This document shows, in pieces, positions 41,421 through 50,584 of a DNA stretch of 64,000 nt. Within the stretch, counting starts at the first letter, position 1; each line of letters opens with the position of its first letter. The notes under the pieces are model-generated. The model was not told the origin of the DNA and did no database searches. It saw only the letters and a program-made list of their open reading frames with translations. Origin of the DNA: Sulfurospirillum cavolei (GTDB taxonomy: Bacteria; Campylobacterota; Campylobacteria; Campylobacterales; Sulfurospirillaceae); assembly GCF_001548055.1 (NCBI RefSeq), contig NZ_AP014724.1:2604001-2668000 (forward strand), read 5' to 3'. The position numbers were made by a program, and so were the translations under genes.

Positions 41421-42089
41421 ATGATTATCGCGCTTTTAAAAAACAAAAATGACAATTCGCATATTACGATTCAGCAAAAGCAAATCTTAAAATATGCCCA
41501 TCACAACGATCTCAAAATCGATACGACCGAGATTGAAAATTCGAATCCGAATTTGGATTTGGAGGAACGCAAAGAGTTTAAGGGCTTTTTACGCTCTTTA
41601 TCCCCCAATGATCATTTGATTATCTTTGACCTTTCAACGTTTTCGAGCAACGTCGAAGAACTCGTCAAAGTGTTAGAATGCCTTCTTACGCGCTCTATTT
41701 CGGTTCATATCGCCGATGAAAGTATGCGTATCGACCTCCAATCCAGTCCTTTAGCCTTATTACAGCTTTTGGTCAAACAACGAGAGCTCAACAAAAAGCT
41801 TGAAAAAGAAAAAATGCAAGGTCGCCCTAAAGGCAGGATGTCCAAATCCAAGTTCGATATGCATCGCCCGTATATTATCGAACTTTTAGAACAAAAAACC
41901 TCTATTAGCGAAATCTCAAAAATCTTACATGTAAGCCGTACCTCTTTAAAAGACTATGTCAATTCCAGAGGACTGAAAGATCTTGTAAAAGCTAAAATTT
42001 CATTGCTTAAAACACCCAAAAAGGAGACTCCGCCTTTAAAAAACACGCCGCTTAAAGAGTGTTCTTTGATTCAACAATCTGAATCTTAA
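41421..42089 (+). CDS. Degenerate serine-recombinase-like DNA-binding protein
   Basis: 222 residues. The layout is that of a resolvase/invertase: an N-terminal Rossmann-like domain (IALLKNKNDN ... QQKQILKYAHHNDL, DHLIIFDLSTFSSNVEELVK, TRSISVHIADESMRIDLQSS), GRPKGRMSKSK linker, and a C-terminal helix-turn-helix (TSISEISKILHVSRTSLKDY). The usual Y-x-R-V-S with the catalytic Ser reads L-L-K-N-K here, so catalysis is probably lost. Likely a regulator in place; ccoG follows 25 bases later. An exact TTACATGTAA (41925) encodes the Leu-His-Val of the HTH. Confidence 0.7.
   Translation: MIIALLKNKNDNSHITIQQKQILKYAHHNDLKIDTTEIENSNPNLDLEERKEFKGFLRSLSPNDHLIIFDLSTFSSNVEELVKVLECLLTRSISVHIADESMRIDLQSSPLALLQLLVKQRELNKKLEKEKMQGRPKGRMSKSKFDMHRPYIIELLEQKTSISEISKILHVSRTSLKDYVNSRGLKDLVKAKISLLKTPKKETPPLKNTPLKECSLIQQSES
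41925..41934. repeat. TTACATGTAA palindrome copy (in recombinase-like gene)
   Basis: Exact copy, read Leu-His-Val within the helix-turn-helix. Confidence 0.85.
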
Positions 42090-42114
42090 AATATTTACTA
42101 TAAGGAATTACATA

Positions 42115-43482
42115 ATGAATTGCGATACGAATTCTTCCGTACAACCTGTTTATTACAGGTATAAACGCTATGTTGTTTTTGCCGTTATTACGCTGGTAGC
42201 GTTATCGTTACCGTTTATTCGCATTGACGGCAATCACTTTTTTCTACTCAGCTTTGATAAAAAGCAATTGCATCTCTTTTTTACGACGTTTGACATGCAA
42301 GAGCTTTATTTGATGCCTTTCGTCTTAATGCTCTTTTTCTTGAGTATTTTCTTTATTACGACGCTCGGAGGCCGTGTTTGGTGCGGTTGGTCCTGTCCGC
42401 AAACGATTTTTAGAATTATCTTTCGCGACTTTATCCAAACCAAACTACTCGGTATTCGTAAAAGTATCTCCAATAAACAAAAAGCACCTGAGGGCGATTT
42501 CTTCAAACGTTTTATCGCTGTTTTGATTTGGGCGTGTTTAGCACTTTTAGCCGCATCGAATTTTATGTGGTATTTCATTCCTCCGGAAGATTTTTTCGTC
42601 TACATACAAAATCCTGCGGAACATACCGTATTGTACGGTTTTCTTATTTGTGTTACGGCGTTTCTCGTTTACGACATCACTTCCTTAAAAGAGAACTTTT
42701 GTGTTTACATTTGTCCGTACTCTCGTATTCAATCCGCACTTTTTGACGAAAATACGATTCAAACCATTTACGATGAAAAACGCGGCGGTCAAATTTACGA
42801 TAAAAAAGGCACTAAACTCGGAAGTAAACCGCCTTTGGCAACCGACGATTGTACCGGATGCGAAGCATGTGTTCGCGTCTGTCCGACACATATCGATATT
42901 CGTAAAGGTATGCAATTAGAGTGTATTAACTGTTTGGAATGTGCCGATGCTTGTACGCCGATTATGGCAAAACTCGGAAAACCTTCTCTGATTACGTGGA
43001 CCAGTGCCAATGCAGTGGAAAAAGGCGATAGAACGCATTATTTCCGCTTTCGAACGATTGCCTATATGGTTGCATTGACGATCGTCTTAATCGGATTGTT
43101 TGTCATGGGCAGTAAAAAAGAGTATATGCTCTTAAACATTAACCGAACAAGCCAACTCTATAAGATGGCCGACGACGGTAAAACGGTTGAAAACGTTTAT
43201 ACGTTTCTTTTCCAAAACACCGATACCAAAGACCATGAATATTATTTCGATATTTCCAATAAAGAGATCAAAATCGATCAACCGAGCGAACCTTTTATGC
43301 TCAAAGCCGGTGCAAAGCTGAAAAAAGTCGTTATTCTTTCGTCTGCTCCGAAAGAACTCAAAGTGGAAGGAGAAGATTTACCGATTACGGTTAAAGCATA
43401 CGCACTTGACGAAAAGAACAGAATCGTCGTTGATCGCAAAACTATCTTTATCTATCCTAAAAAAGGCGATATTCAGCCTTAA
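42115..43482 (+). CDS. ccoG: Cytochrome c oxidase accessory protein CcoG
   Basis: 455 residues. Five to six membrane helices; Cys motifs CGWSCPQTIF, CVYICPYSRIQ, then the bis-4Fe-4S ferredoxin CTGCEACVRVCP and CINCLECADAC; a C-terminal Ig-like periplasmic domain (about 340-455). CcoG reduces copper for insertion into the CuB site of cbb3 oxidase. No ccoNOPQ genes are in the window, so the oxidase it serves lies elsewhere. Start ATG behind AAGGA. It follows the recombinase-like gene within one transcript; a hairpin terminator follows. Confidence 0.95.
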   Translation: MNCDTNSSVQPVYYRYKRYVVFAVITLVALSLPFIRIDGNHFFLLSFDKKQLHLFFTTFDMQELYLMPFVLMLFFLSIFFITTLGGRVWCGWSCPQTIFRIIFRDFIQTKLLGIRKSISNKQKAPEGDFFKRFIAVLIWACLALLAASNFMWYFIPPEDFFVYIQNPAEHTVLYGFLICVTAFLVYDITSLKENFCVYICPYSRIQSALFDENTIQTIYDEKRGGQIYDKKGTKLGSKPPLATDDCTGCEACVRVCPTHIDIRKGMQLECINCLECADACTPIMAKLGKPSLITWTSANAVEKGDRTHYFRFRTIAYMVALTIVLIGLFVMGSKKEYMLLNINRTSQLYKMADDGKTVENVYTFLFQNTDTKDHEYYFDISNKEIKIDQPSEPFMLKAGAKLKKVVILSSAPKELKVEGEDLPITVKAYALDEKNRIVVDRKTIFIYPKKGDIQP

Positions 43483-43504
43483 TCTATCACCGTTATTCTC
43501 GGGT

Positions 43505-43541
43505 GCTACGCAACTTTTTTTGGTTGCGTAGCCTCTTTCTT
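43505..43541 (+). terminator. Rho-independent terminator of ccoG
   Basis: GCTACGCAAC pairs with GTTGCGTAGC around an eight-base loop, followed by CTCTTTCTT. The next gene starts 15 bases later. Confidence 0.75.
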
Positions 43542-43555
43542 AAGGAGCTTCACCG

Positions 43556-44509
43556 ATGATTTTATCGGATCGTATCAAAAATTTTCCTATTATGATGTTT
43601 GCAATCGTGATGGGACTTTCGGGTTTGACTATCGTCTACCAAAAAGCCGCTTTATGGCTAGGATTTCCAGCATCGATCGCTACGTTATCGGTTGTAATCG
43701 TTACGGCTGTTTTTGCCGTTATCGTTACGCTGTACGGCCTTAAATGCCTCTTCTTTTTCGAAGAAGTCAAACACGAGTTTGCACATCCTATTCGAATTAA
43801 TTTCTTTGCCGCTTTTTCGATCTCTTTATTGCTTCTTTCCATTGTGTATCACGATATACAGATCGAAGTAGCCCAAGACTTATGGTATGCGGGTGCGCTG
43901 ATTCAAACGTTTCTGACATTTTATACGATTAGTTTTTGGATCACGAAAAATATGGAGATTACCCATTCCAATCCGGCATGGTTTATTCCTATCGTCGGTA
44001 ATGTTATCGTTCCTATCGGAGGATTTGGATTTGTCGATTTGCATATCTTGATTTATTTCTTTTCGGTGGGAATTTTCTTTTGGATCATTTTACTACCGAT
44101 TATCGTCAATCGTATTATTTTCCACCATCAATTGGCACAAAAGTTTCTACCGACGCTGTTTATTTTGATCGCGCCTCCCGCCGTCGGCGTTATTTCGTAT
44201 CTCAAAATTACCGAGACATTTGATCTTTTCGCAAGTTTTCTTTACAGTATTGCCCTCTTTTTTTCATTTTTACTGCTTTTTATGATCAAAAATTTTCTCA
44301 AATTGCAATTTTTTATATCATGGTGGGCTTTTACTTTTCCGCTAGCCGCTATGACCATCGCTTCTTTGGCAGTTTTTCATACGACGCACATACCGTTCTA
44401 CGGTATCATTGCTTCGTTTTTACTGATCGCTACGACGTTGGTTATTGCTTTTGTCGGCTACAAAACGCTCTATTATGTTTCCAAAAAAGAGATCTGTATT
44501 GCAGAATAA
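43556..44509 (+). CDS. TDT/SLAC1-family transporter (TehA-like)
   Basis: 317 residues, ten hydrophobic helices. The start LSDRIKNFPIMMFAIVMGLS and the later NPAWFIPIVGNVIVPIGGFG and SWWAFTFPLAAMTIASL segments match the tellurite-resistance/dicarboxylate transporter family, including the conserved pore Phe region. Members conduct anions or export C4-dicarboxylates or sulfite; the substrate here is not known. Ribosome-binding site AAGGAG. A lipoprotein gene overlaps its end. Confidence 0.88.
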   Translation: MILSDRIKNFPIMMFAIVMGLSGLTIVYQKAALWLGFPASIATLSVVIVTAVFAVIVTLYGLKCLFFFEEVKHEFAHPIRINFFAAFSISLLLLSIVYHDIQIEVAQDLWYAGALIQTFLTFYTISFWITKNMEITHSNPAWFIPIVGNVIVPIGGFGFVDLHILIYFFSVGIFFWIILLPIIVNRIIFHHQLAQKFLPTLFILIAPPAVGVISYLKITETFDLFASFLYSIALFFSFLLLFMIKNFLKLQFFISWWAFTFPLAAMTIASLAVFHTTHIPFYGIIASFLLIATTLVIAFVGYKTLYYVSKKEICIAE

Positions 44510-44927
44510 TTTTCTGCAATACGTTTCGCTTGTGTTGATCTTTTCTTTCCTTATTGCTTGCGACGGTTCGCAACACTCTTTTTCCCGTAAAAACGATCCT
44601 GATTTCTACATGTCGCTCCATACGCCTTTGGCATTACAAAATCATACCGTCTTTTGCAAAACGATCGACGTTCAAAGGCTTTTCGAACAAGCAGGATTTA
44701 TCCTAGACGCTTCTAAAAGAACCGGCATCATGCTTGAAAGCAATTTAGATGCAAATCTTACATGTACGCTCTCAAACATGCCGAAAGAATCTTATATTCG
44801 CCTCACGCTATATCAAGACCGACAAGAATTCTATAAACTTCAACTTAACAAAACCGGAACGATGAACTGCGAGGATATAGAAACATTAATTGCAAAATTG
44901 AAAAAGGAAGTATTTCAAAAAAAGTAG
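44475..44927 (+). CDS. Lipoprotein of unknown function
   Basis: 150 residues from the Met at 44475; hydrophobic signal (about 14-28) ends FLIACDG, so Cys29 is the likely lipidation site. The remainder is a small mixed fold with two more Cys pairs (FCKTID and LTCTLS, then MNCEDI), possibly disulfide-linked. It overlaps the upstream transporter gene by 35 bases and is translationally coupled to it. Not recognised. Confidence 0.7.
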   Translation: MFPKKRSVLQNNFLQYVSLVLIFSFLIACDGSQHSFSRKNDPDFYMSLHTPLALQNHTVFCKTIDVQRLFEQAGFILDASKRTGIMLESNLDANLTCTLSNMPKESYIRLTLYQDRQEFYKLQLNKTGTMNCEDIETLIAKLKKEVFQKK

Positions 44928-44930
44928 TGG

Positions 44931-44963
44931 CATTAAGACGGTTGTTTTTTAACCGTCTTAATG
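44931..44963. terminator. Strong bidirectional terminator between the lipoprotein gene and rplT
   Basis: A perfect 13-bp stem (CATTAAGACGGTT with AACCGTCTTAATG) around a seven-base T-rich loop, between two convergent stops. T-runs follow at short distance in both directions (AAAAAA upstream on the plus strand; TTAAAAAAG downstream). Confidence 0.75.
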
Positions 44964-44976
44964 TTAAAAAAGTCTA

Positions 44977-45330
44977 TTAAAGAGCTGCTTTTGCTTGTTT
45001 TACGACAACGGCAAACGCTTCAGGGTCATTCATAGCCATGTCGGCAAGAATTTTACGATCTAACTCGATATTGGCTTTATTAAGTGCATTGATAAAACGA
45101 GAATAACTAATATCGTTTAAGCGGCATGCCGCATTAATTCTAGTAATCCAAAGTCTTCTAAAATCTCTTTTTTTCTGTTTTCTATCGCGAAACGCGTATA
45201 CGAGACTTCTTTCTAATTGCTCTTTCGCTTTTCTAAAGTGTTTTCTTCTTGCACTGTAGAAACCTCTCGCCATTTTTAAAATTTTCTTATGACGTCTTCT
45301 TCGGACAATACCTGTTTTTACTCTTGCCAT
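44977..45330 (-). CDS. rplT: 50S ribosomal protein L20
   Basis: 117 residues, full L20: [20 protein letters not shown] at the start, [20 protein letters not shown] and [20 protein letters not shown]. Binds 23S rRNA early in assembly and, in many bacteria, represses its own operon by binding the leader. Last gene of thrS-infC-rpmI-rplT; 123 bases follow rpmI before its start, including a small inverted repeat CTTGTA/TACAAG at 45365-45380. Confidence 0.96.
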   Translation of the reverse strand: MARVKTGIVRRRRHKKILKMARGFYSARRKHFRKAKEQLERSLVYAFRDRKQKKRDFRRLWITRINAACRLNDISYSRFINALNKANIELDRKILADMAMNDPEAFAVVVKQAKAAL

Positions 45331-45453
45331 TGTGTCTCCTTGACCAATATATTAATGTCGGTGTCTTGTATCAATACAAGAACTTGCCCTTGTTAGAGGG
45401 GTACGCTGCATATAAACGATGAATGACTTTTTGTCAAAAACTTTAGCTGTAAA

Positions 45454-45648
45454 TTATGCTTGGCAAAGCATTAATTTAACGGATTTTTCGTCGCGAGCAT
45501 CTACGGTTTTAGCCACTTTCAACCCACGCATTCTTTTGGTAGGTTTTTTCGTAAGAATATGACTTCTAAAAGCTGCGCCTCTTTTAATCTTATTTTTACT
45601 TGCTCTAAAACGTTTTGCGGCACCGCGTACCGTTTTCATTTTCGGCAT
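45454..45648 (-). CDS. rpmI: 50S ribosomal protein L35
   Basis: 64 residues, full L35: [20 protein letters not shown] at the start and the very basic body typical of the family. Part of the infC-rpmI-rplT cluster, with a 110-base gap behind infC that contains a possible leader stem. The gap before rplT is unusually long for this cluster. Confidence 0.95.
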   Translation of the reverse strand: MPKMKTVRGAAKRFRASKNKIKRGAAFRSHILTKKPTKRMRGLKVAKTVDARDEKSVKLMLCQA

Positions 45649-45685
45649 GCTATCTCCTTAATATTGACTCTAAAAACGAGGAAAA

Positions 45686-45737
45686 CCCCTCTATTTTCTA
45701 GAAACCGGCTATTTTAGCAAAAAATTTCTTAGAGGGG
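45686..45737 (-). promoter_or_regulatory. Long-range stem in the infC-rpmI gap, possible leader or attenuator
   Basis: On the minus strand CCCCTCTA (45737-45730) can pair with TAGAGGGG (45693-45686) across 36 bases, followed at once by TTTTCCTC. Between the arms lies a possible -10 (GCTAAAATAG). It may be an L20-responsive leader, an attenuator, or an internal promoter for rpmI-rplT. Confidence 0.45.
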
Positions 45738-45758
45738 ATTAAAATGGAAGAGAAAACG

Positions 45759-46283
45759 CTATTTCTTAGGAGCTTTCGGTGTTACCAACATATTAATATA
45801 TCGACCTTCAAGCTTCGGTGTTTTTTCACGCTCGGCAATATCTTCAAGCAACGGCCAAAGGGTTTCTAAAACGTGCTCGCCGATTTCTGGATTGGACATT
45901 TCACGACCTTTAAGAAAAACTCTAAAACGTACGTGTTTACCTTCTTCAAGAAACTCCCTTGCATGTTTCACTTTATAGCTAATATCATTAGGAGCAATCT
46001 TGACCGAAAGCTTAATCTCTTTGATCTCAATGATCTTTTGATTCTTACGTGCTTCTTTAAGTTTTTTCTCTTGCTGGTATTTGAACTTACCGTAATTCAT
46101 AATCTTGCAGACCGGCGGTTTCGCATCCGGTGCAATCAGAACCAGATCGAGTCCCAGTTCATCGGCTTTTGCAAGAGCCTCTTTACGAGAGATGATACCG
46201 TATTGCATACCATCGTCTCCAATACATCTAACCTCTGCTGCTCTTATCTCCTCGTTTAGTATAACCTCTTTGTCTTTACTCAA
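45759..46283 (-). CDS. infC: Translation initiation factor IF-3 (TTG start)
   Basis: 174 residues, full IF-3: [20 protein letters not shown], linker helix [20 protein letters not shown] and C-terminal domain [20 protein letters not shown]-like ([15 protein letters not shown]). The start codon is TTG with GAGGT upstream, overlapping the thrS stop by four bases. IF-3 rejects non-AUG starts, and infC in many bacteria uses a rare start for self-control, so the TTG fits autoregulation. Confidence 0.95.
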   Translation of the reverse strand: MSKDKEVILNEEIRAAEVRCIGDDGMQYGIISRKEALAKADELGLDLVLIAPDAKPPVCKIMNYGKFKYQQEKKLKEARKNQKIIEIKEIKLSVKIAPNDISYKVKHAREFLEEGKHVRFRVFLKGREMSNPEIGEHVLETLWPLLEDIAEREKTPKLEGRYINMLVTPKAPKK

Positions 46284-48097
46284 AAGTGTACCTCACTCAG
46301 TTTCTCCTTTAGGGTTTTAATCAATTCAACTTTGCTCATATTATACTGTGTTCTTTCTCTTCTGTCACGTACGGCTACACTTTGCGCTTCTACCTCCGCA
46401 TCTCCGAGAACTAGAATCATCGGAACGCGCATTGTTTCCGCATTGCGAATACGTTTATTAAGGCTTTCGTTTTTTGATGAAATTTCCACATCGATTCCTT
46501 CATCGATCAACTCATTTGCCAAAGCTTTTGCGTAAGCGACATGTTGATCGGAAATCGGTACGATTACCACTTGTGTCGGTGCAACAAAAAACGGTAATTC
46601 ACCGGACGTATGCTCAATTAAAATACCGATAAAGCGTTCAAACGAACCTAAAATCGCTCGGTGTAACATCACGGGGCGTGCATGCTCGTTGTTTGCATCG
46701 ACATACGAAATATCAAAGCGCTCCGGCAAGTTAAAGTCAACTTGAATCGTTCCGCACTGCCATTTACGCTTTAGGGCATCGGTGATTTTAATATCGATTT
46801 TAGGGCCGTAGAATGCTCCGCCGCCTTCATCAATACCGTATTTGATACCGTTTTCATCCAATGCATTTTTTAAACCTTGCGTTGCCGCTTCCCAATATCG
46901 CTCATCGCCGATTGATTTTTCGGGACGTGTCGAAATTTCCATTTCGTAATGAAACCCAAACGTTTTCATAATAGAATCGACAAAACTCAAAATTTCTAAA
47001 ACGTTTTCTTTAATTTGATCCGGTGTACAGAAAATATGCGCATCATCTTGCGTAAATTCACGCACGCGAAATAGTCCGTGTAATACACCGCTTTTTTCAT
47101 GGCGGTGCACGACGCCGTATTCAAAAAATTTCAGCGGTAAGTCACGATAACTTCGAACTTCACTTTGAAAAACTTTAATATGGCCTAAACAGTTCATCGG
47201 CTTAATGCCGTATTCTGCTTCGTCAATCACGGTAAAATACATATTTTCGCCGTAATTTTGATAGTGACCGCTTATTTTCCATGCATCCGATTTCAAAATT
47301 TCAGGACCGCGTACGGGCTGATAACCGCGTTTTCGATGTGCCGTAAACAACAATTTCTCGAGTTTTGAACGAAGTCGTCCGCCGTTTGGCAACCAAATCG
47401 GAAGTCCTGCACCAACCTCATCATCAAAGGTAAAAAGTTTAAGTTCGTTACCGATTTTTCGATGATCCCGCTTCTTTGCCTCTTCGATCATGGTGACATA
47501 ATCTTTAAGACTCTCTTTATCTGCAAACGCTATTCCGTAGATACGCGTTAACATTTCGCGTTTCTCATCACCGCCTAAATAGGCACCCGCTACTTTGATT
47601 AATTTGAAAAAACGTAAATATTTAGTATTGGGAACGTGAGGTCCGCGACAAAGGTCTTCAAAATCCCCTTGTTTATAGATGGAAACTTCACCCTCAGGGA
47701 TACGAAGCAAGACTTCTTGCTTTAAGTCGTCATGGCTAAAATGCTTGAGTGCTTCCGTTTTGGTCGTATAAATCTTCTCTATCGGAAGTTTAGCATTGGC
47801 AAGTTCTGCCATTTTTTTCTCGATCTCTTTTAAATCGGCATCGCCGATCTTTTCATTGACGCGAAAATCGTAATAAAAGCCGTCTTCAATCACAGGTCCG
47901 ACAAAAAATTGGGCATCTTTATAGAGTGCTTTAATCGCTTGTGCCATTAAATGCGCACAAGAGTGACGAATCACTTCGATTGCCTCTTTAGAGTTGTCAA
48001 ATACGATTTTGTTTTCGTAGATTTTAGAAGAATTAGCAGCGGTTTGCGTGTCGATGATGAGAGCACCTTCTTTGTAGGCTATAACATCATTCATCAT
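46280..48097 (-). CDS. thrS: Threonyl-tRNA synthetase lacking the N-terminal TGS domain
   Basis: 605 residues from ATG 48097, behind AAAGGAT. It begins almost directly with the second additional (editing) domain: [15 protein letters not shown] with the zinc-like HxxxH, so the ubiquitin-like TGS domain found in E. coli ThrRS is absent, as in Campylobacter. Class II catalytic motifs and zinc ligands follow ([33 protein letters not shown]) and a C-terminal anticodon-binding domain. It charges tRNA-Thr. The gene follows tRNA-Val on the same strand. Confidence 0.96.
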   Translation of the reverse strand: MMNDVIAYKEGALIIDTQTAANSSKIYENKIVFDNSKEAIEVIRHSCAHLMAQAIKALYKDAQFFVGPVIEDGFYYDFRVNEKIGDADLKEIEKKMAELANAKLPIEKIYTTKTEALKHFSHDDLKQEVLLRIPEGEVSIYKQGDFEDLCRGPHVPNTKYLRFFKLIKVAGAYLGGDEKREMLTRIYGIAFADKESLKDYVTMIEEAKKRDHRKIGNELKLFTFDDEVGAGLPIWLPNGGRLRSKLEKLLFTAHRKRGYQPVRGPEILKSDAWKISGHYQNYGENMYFTVIDEAEYGIKPMNCLGHIKVFQSEVRSYRDLPLKFFEYGVVHRHEKSGVLHGLFRVREFTQDDAHIFCTPDQIKENVLEILSFVDSIMKTFGFHYEMEISTRPEKSIGDERYWEAATQGLKNALDENGIKYGIDEGGGAFYGPKIDIKITDALKRKWQCGTIQVDFNLPERFDISYVDANNEHARPVMLHRAILGSFERFIGILIEHTSGELPFFVAPTQVVIVPISDQHVAYAKALANELIDEGIDVEISSKNESLNKRIRNAETMRVPMILVLGDAEVEAQSVAVRDRRERTQYNMSKVELIKTLKEKLSEVHF

Positions 48098-48148
48098 AGT
48101 AGATCCTTTACTTGTATGAACTCCCAAACCAACGGGAGAACAAAAAAA

Positions 48149-48224
48149 TGGTGGCCACGAAAGGATTCGAACCTTCGACCACTACCATGTCAAGGTAGTG
48201 CTCTACCAACTGAGCTACGCGACC
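48149..48224 (-). tRNA. tRNA-Val (anticodon GAC)
   Basis: 76 bases with encoded CCA. Minus strand begins GGTCGCGTAGCTCAGTTGG; anticodon stem-loop CTACC-TTGACAT-GGTAG gives anticodon GAC (valine); T-arm GGTTCGAATCC is intact; acceptor GGTCGCG pairs (with wobble) to CGTGGCC before ACCA. It lies 51 bases upstream of thrS and is probably cotranscribed with it. Confidence 0.93.
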
Positions 48225-48243
48225 GACTCATTTAAGAGCTGAG

Positions 48244-48271
48244 ATTATACCAAAAAAAATTAAAAATGCAA
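48244..48271 (-). promoter_or_regulatory. Promoter of tRNA-Val and probably the thrS operon
   Basis: On the minus strand TTGCAT, 16-base spacer, TATAAT, about 20 bases upstream of the tRNA 5' end. No other clear promoter is seen between the tRNA and thrS. Confidence 0.65.
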
Positions 48272-48302
48272 CTCTTTTTTGAAAAAATCTTTTGAAACCT
48301 TA

Positions 48303-48752
48303 TTATTTCGTAGAATTAGGGTGTTTCCACGTACGATACAAAATGCAAAGTACGCCCACGTCTATCATCACGTCGGCAAAATTAAAAACGGCAAAATTAA
48401 ATCCGTAGTGCCAAAAAAAATAATCCACGACACCGCCGTGAATAAAACGATCGTAAATATTACTCAACGCCGCACCCGCGATCATACCGATCGCCGACGC
48501 ATGCCCAAGGAGAACGTCACGGTGCATGGACAGATAGATTCCCAATACCGCGATTAATACGATTTGAAGGTATTTTAAATACTCCTCTAAAAAAGCAAAC
48601 ATCGAAAAAGCAACTCCCTTGTTAAACGTTAAGATGAGTGAAAAAAAATTGCCTTCCCAGCGAAAACCCTCCAAAAAAAGAAGCTTAATTGCCTGATCAA
48701 CTCCAAAAACAAGGAGTCCCGCAGCACATAAAAAAATCCACGCTTTATTCAT
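48303..48752 (-). CDS. lspA: Lipoprotein signal peptidase LspA
   Basis: 149 residues, four membrane helices. Catalytic aspartates are in [18 protein letters not shown] and [11 protein letters not shown], the standard LspA pair. It cleaves the signal peptide of prolipoproteins after lipidation in the inner membrane. It overlaps glmM by eight bases and follows it in one transcript, as in Campylobacter. Confidence 0.94.
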   Translation of the reverse strand: MNKAWIFLCAAGLLVFGVDQAIKLLFLEGFRWEGNFFSLILTFNKGVAFSMFAFLEEYLKYLQIVLIAVLGIYLSMHRDVLLGHASAIGMIAGAALSNIYDRFIHGGVVDYFFWHYGFNFAVFNFADVMIDVGVLCILYRTWKHPNSTK

Positions 48753-50085
48753 TTAATGCACTTTTGAAAAAGGCAACGGCTTTTTCCATGGATGCTTCCA
48801 AGACCTGTTCGTCTTTGCCTTCCAAAAGAATGCGCAAAAGATTTTCCGTTCCGGAATAACGAATCAATACCCGAAGTTGCTTACTTTGGAATTCTCGAAT
48901 CAATGCATCATAGCCTTGGAGTTCTAAAAGCGGTATTTTGTTGTCGACTTTAAGATTGTGTTGTAACTGAGGATAGAGAATAAAAGGGTTGAAAAGTCGG
49001 CTGACTTTTTGTTTTTCCGTTAAAACACAGTGCATCACGGCAAGCGATGCGACGAGTGCATCGCCCGTTTTTGCAAAATCGGAAACGATAATATGCCCGC
49101 TTTGTTCACCGCCGAAGTTAATGTTTTGTCGATACAGACACTCTAAAACGTTTTTATCTCCCACATCGCAGCGATACGTTTTGATGTTCGATTTAGCCAA
49201 ATAATCTTCTAACGCCTGATTACTCATAACGGTAACGCAAACACCGTGATTCGTCAACCTGTTTTGGCTTTGTAAAAATGTTGCCAGTTTGCCGAGTAGC
49301 ATATCGCCGTGGATCGGATTGCCGTTTTCGTCTACGACGACCAAACGATCTGCATCGCCGTCAAACGCAAACCCGATGTCGGCACGAAGTCTACGTACTT
49401 CCTCGCCGAGTTCTTCAGGATGCAACGCACCGCAATTGAGATTGATATTGCTCCCGTTGGGGTCGTCGTTAATCATAATAACATCAGCCCCAAGCTCGCT
49501 AAAAACGGTCGGAGCGACTTTGTAAGCGGCTCCGTTGGCAGGATCTAGGACGATACGAAATCCTTTGAGCGTCAAGTGTTTTGGAAAAGAGTTTTTGATT
49601 TGAACGATGTAGCGTCCGATCACGTCATCGATCCGTTTGGATCTACCAATTTCAAATTCCGTTTTTTGGTTCTTTTCAATCAATTCGTCGTCAAAATAGA
49701 TTTTTTCGATTTCTGCTTCTTCCGCCTCACCGAGTTTATTGCCGAGACTATCGAAAAATTTAATTCCGTTATCGGAAAACGGATTATGCGACGCACTAAT
49801 CATGATACCCGCGTCACACCGCATATCTTCCGTTAAAAACGCGATCGCGGGCGTTGGCATCGGCCCGATTTGTCTTACGTCGTATCCCACTGCGGTCAGT
49901 CCGGACACAATCGCATTTTCGATCATATATCCACTACGTCTGGTATCTTTACCGACTAGGATTTTATTGGTAATCGAATTTTTACGAAAATAGATACCCG
50001 CCGCCATCGCTAAACGCATTGCTAAAAAAGCACTCAGTTTTTTTCCCGCTTTTCCCCGAACGCCGTCGGTTCCGAATAATTTCAT
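48745..50085 (-). CDS. glmM: Phosphoglucosamine mutase GlmM
   Basis: 446 residues: start [14 protein letters not shown], phospho-serine loop [19 protein letters not shown], metal loop DGDADR and sugar-binding [10 protein letters not shown]. It converts glucosamine-6-phosphate to glucosamine-1-phosphate for peptidoglycan and lipopolysaccharide. Cytoplasmic. First gene of glmM-lspA. Confidence 0.96.
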   Translation of the reverse strand: MKLFGTDGVRGKAGKKLSAFLAMRLAMAAGIYFRKNSITNKILVGKDTRRSGYMIENAIVSGLTAVGYDVRQIGPMPTPAIAFLTEDMRCDAGIMISASHNPFSDNGIKFFDSLGNKLGEAEEAEIEKIYFDDELIEKNQKTEFEIGRSKRIDDVIGRYIVQIKNSFPKHLTLKGFRIVLDPANGAAYKVAPTVFSELGADVIMINDDPNGSNINLNCGALHPEELGEEVRRLRADIGFAFDGDADRLVVVDENGNPIHGDMLLGKLATFLQSQNRLTNHGVCVTVMSNQALEDYLAKSNIKTYRCDVGDKNVLECLYRQNINFGGEQSGHIIVSDFAKTGDALVASLAVMHCVLTEKQKVSRLFNPFILYPQLQHNLKVDNKIPLLELQGYDALIREFQSKQLRVLIRYSGTENLLRILLEGKDEQVLEASMEKAVAFFKSALNE

Positions 50086-50158
50086 AATGGATTCACCTTA
50101 TACGATAAACTCTTAGGCGAATTGTAACAAAACTTTTTTAATCTTGACATGTAAACGG

Positions 50159-50164
50159 TATAAT
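50159..50164 (+). promoter_or_regulatory. -10 element of the membrane-protein/K+ channel genes
   Basis: TATAAT 33 bases before the ATG at 50197. An adjacent TTGACA nine bases upstream is too close to be its -35 and belongs to a near copy of the palindrome. Confidence 0.5.
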
Positions 50165-50196
50165 AACCCTATTACATTGGGAGAATAGGACACCAC

Positions 50197-50574
50197 ATGA
50201 ACTTGGACAAAGTAATTTCCGGATTTTTTTTCATTCTGGCGATGACGCTCAATTTCGGATTTTTCTACGGCGATTTGTCGGATTTAGAACTGCATAGCAA
50301 ATACGAACTCTTTGCGGCATTGGTCGTGAACATCATTGCGACAACGCTCAAAATCGGTGATAAAACGCAATTGGGTTCGGTAATGCTCGCTACGAGTCTG
50401 GTCGCGGATATTCAGCTGATTGCCTCGGCAACCGTTTGGACCATCGCGGTGTATGCGTATACGATCGATCGAGAAATCACTTCGATTATCGTCAGCTTAA
50501 GCGGCGGAGCTTTACTGGCCAACATAACCAGTGTTTTACTCTATATCGGCGATACGCTTAAATCCAAACGTTAA
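50197..50574 (+). CDS. Small membrane protein next to the K+ channel
   Basis: 125 residues, three to four hydrophobic helices (about 4-24, 38-55, 60-90, 93-116). Ends KSKR. The channel gene begins ten bases after its stop, so they are likely cotranscribed. I do not recognise it as a named family with a known function; the constant pairing suggests an accessory to the channel, which is inference. Confidence 0.75.
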   Translation: MNLDKVISGFFFILAMTLNFGFFYGDLSDLELHSKYELFAALVVNIIATTLKIGDKTQLGSVMLATSLVADIQLIASATVWTIAVYAYTIDREITSIIVSLSGGALLANITSVLLYIGDTLKSKR

Positions 50575-50584
50575 AGGGCTCTTT

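Noticed and set aside
48121-48138. CTCCC/GGGAG stem before thrS as a T-box or attenuator
   Set aside because: The stem has only five pairs, no T-run, and no T-box sequence; it is too weak to call.
50144-50164. TTGACA followed by TATAAT as a full promoter
   Set aside because: The spacer is only nine bases; the TTGACA belongs to a near copy of the TTACATGTAA palindrome. Only the -10 is kept.
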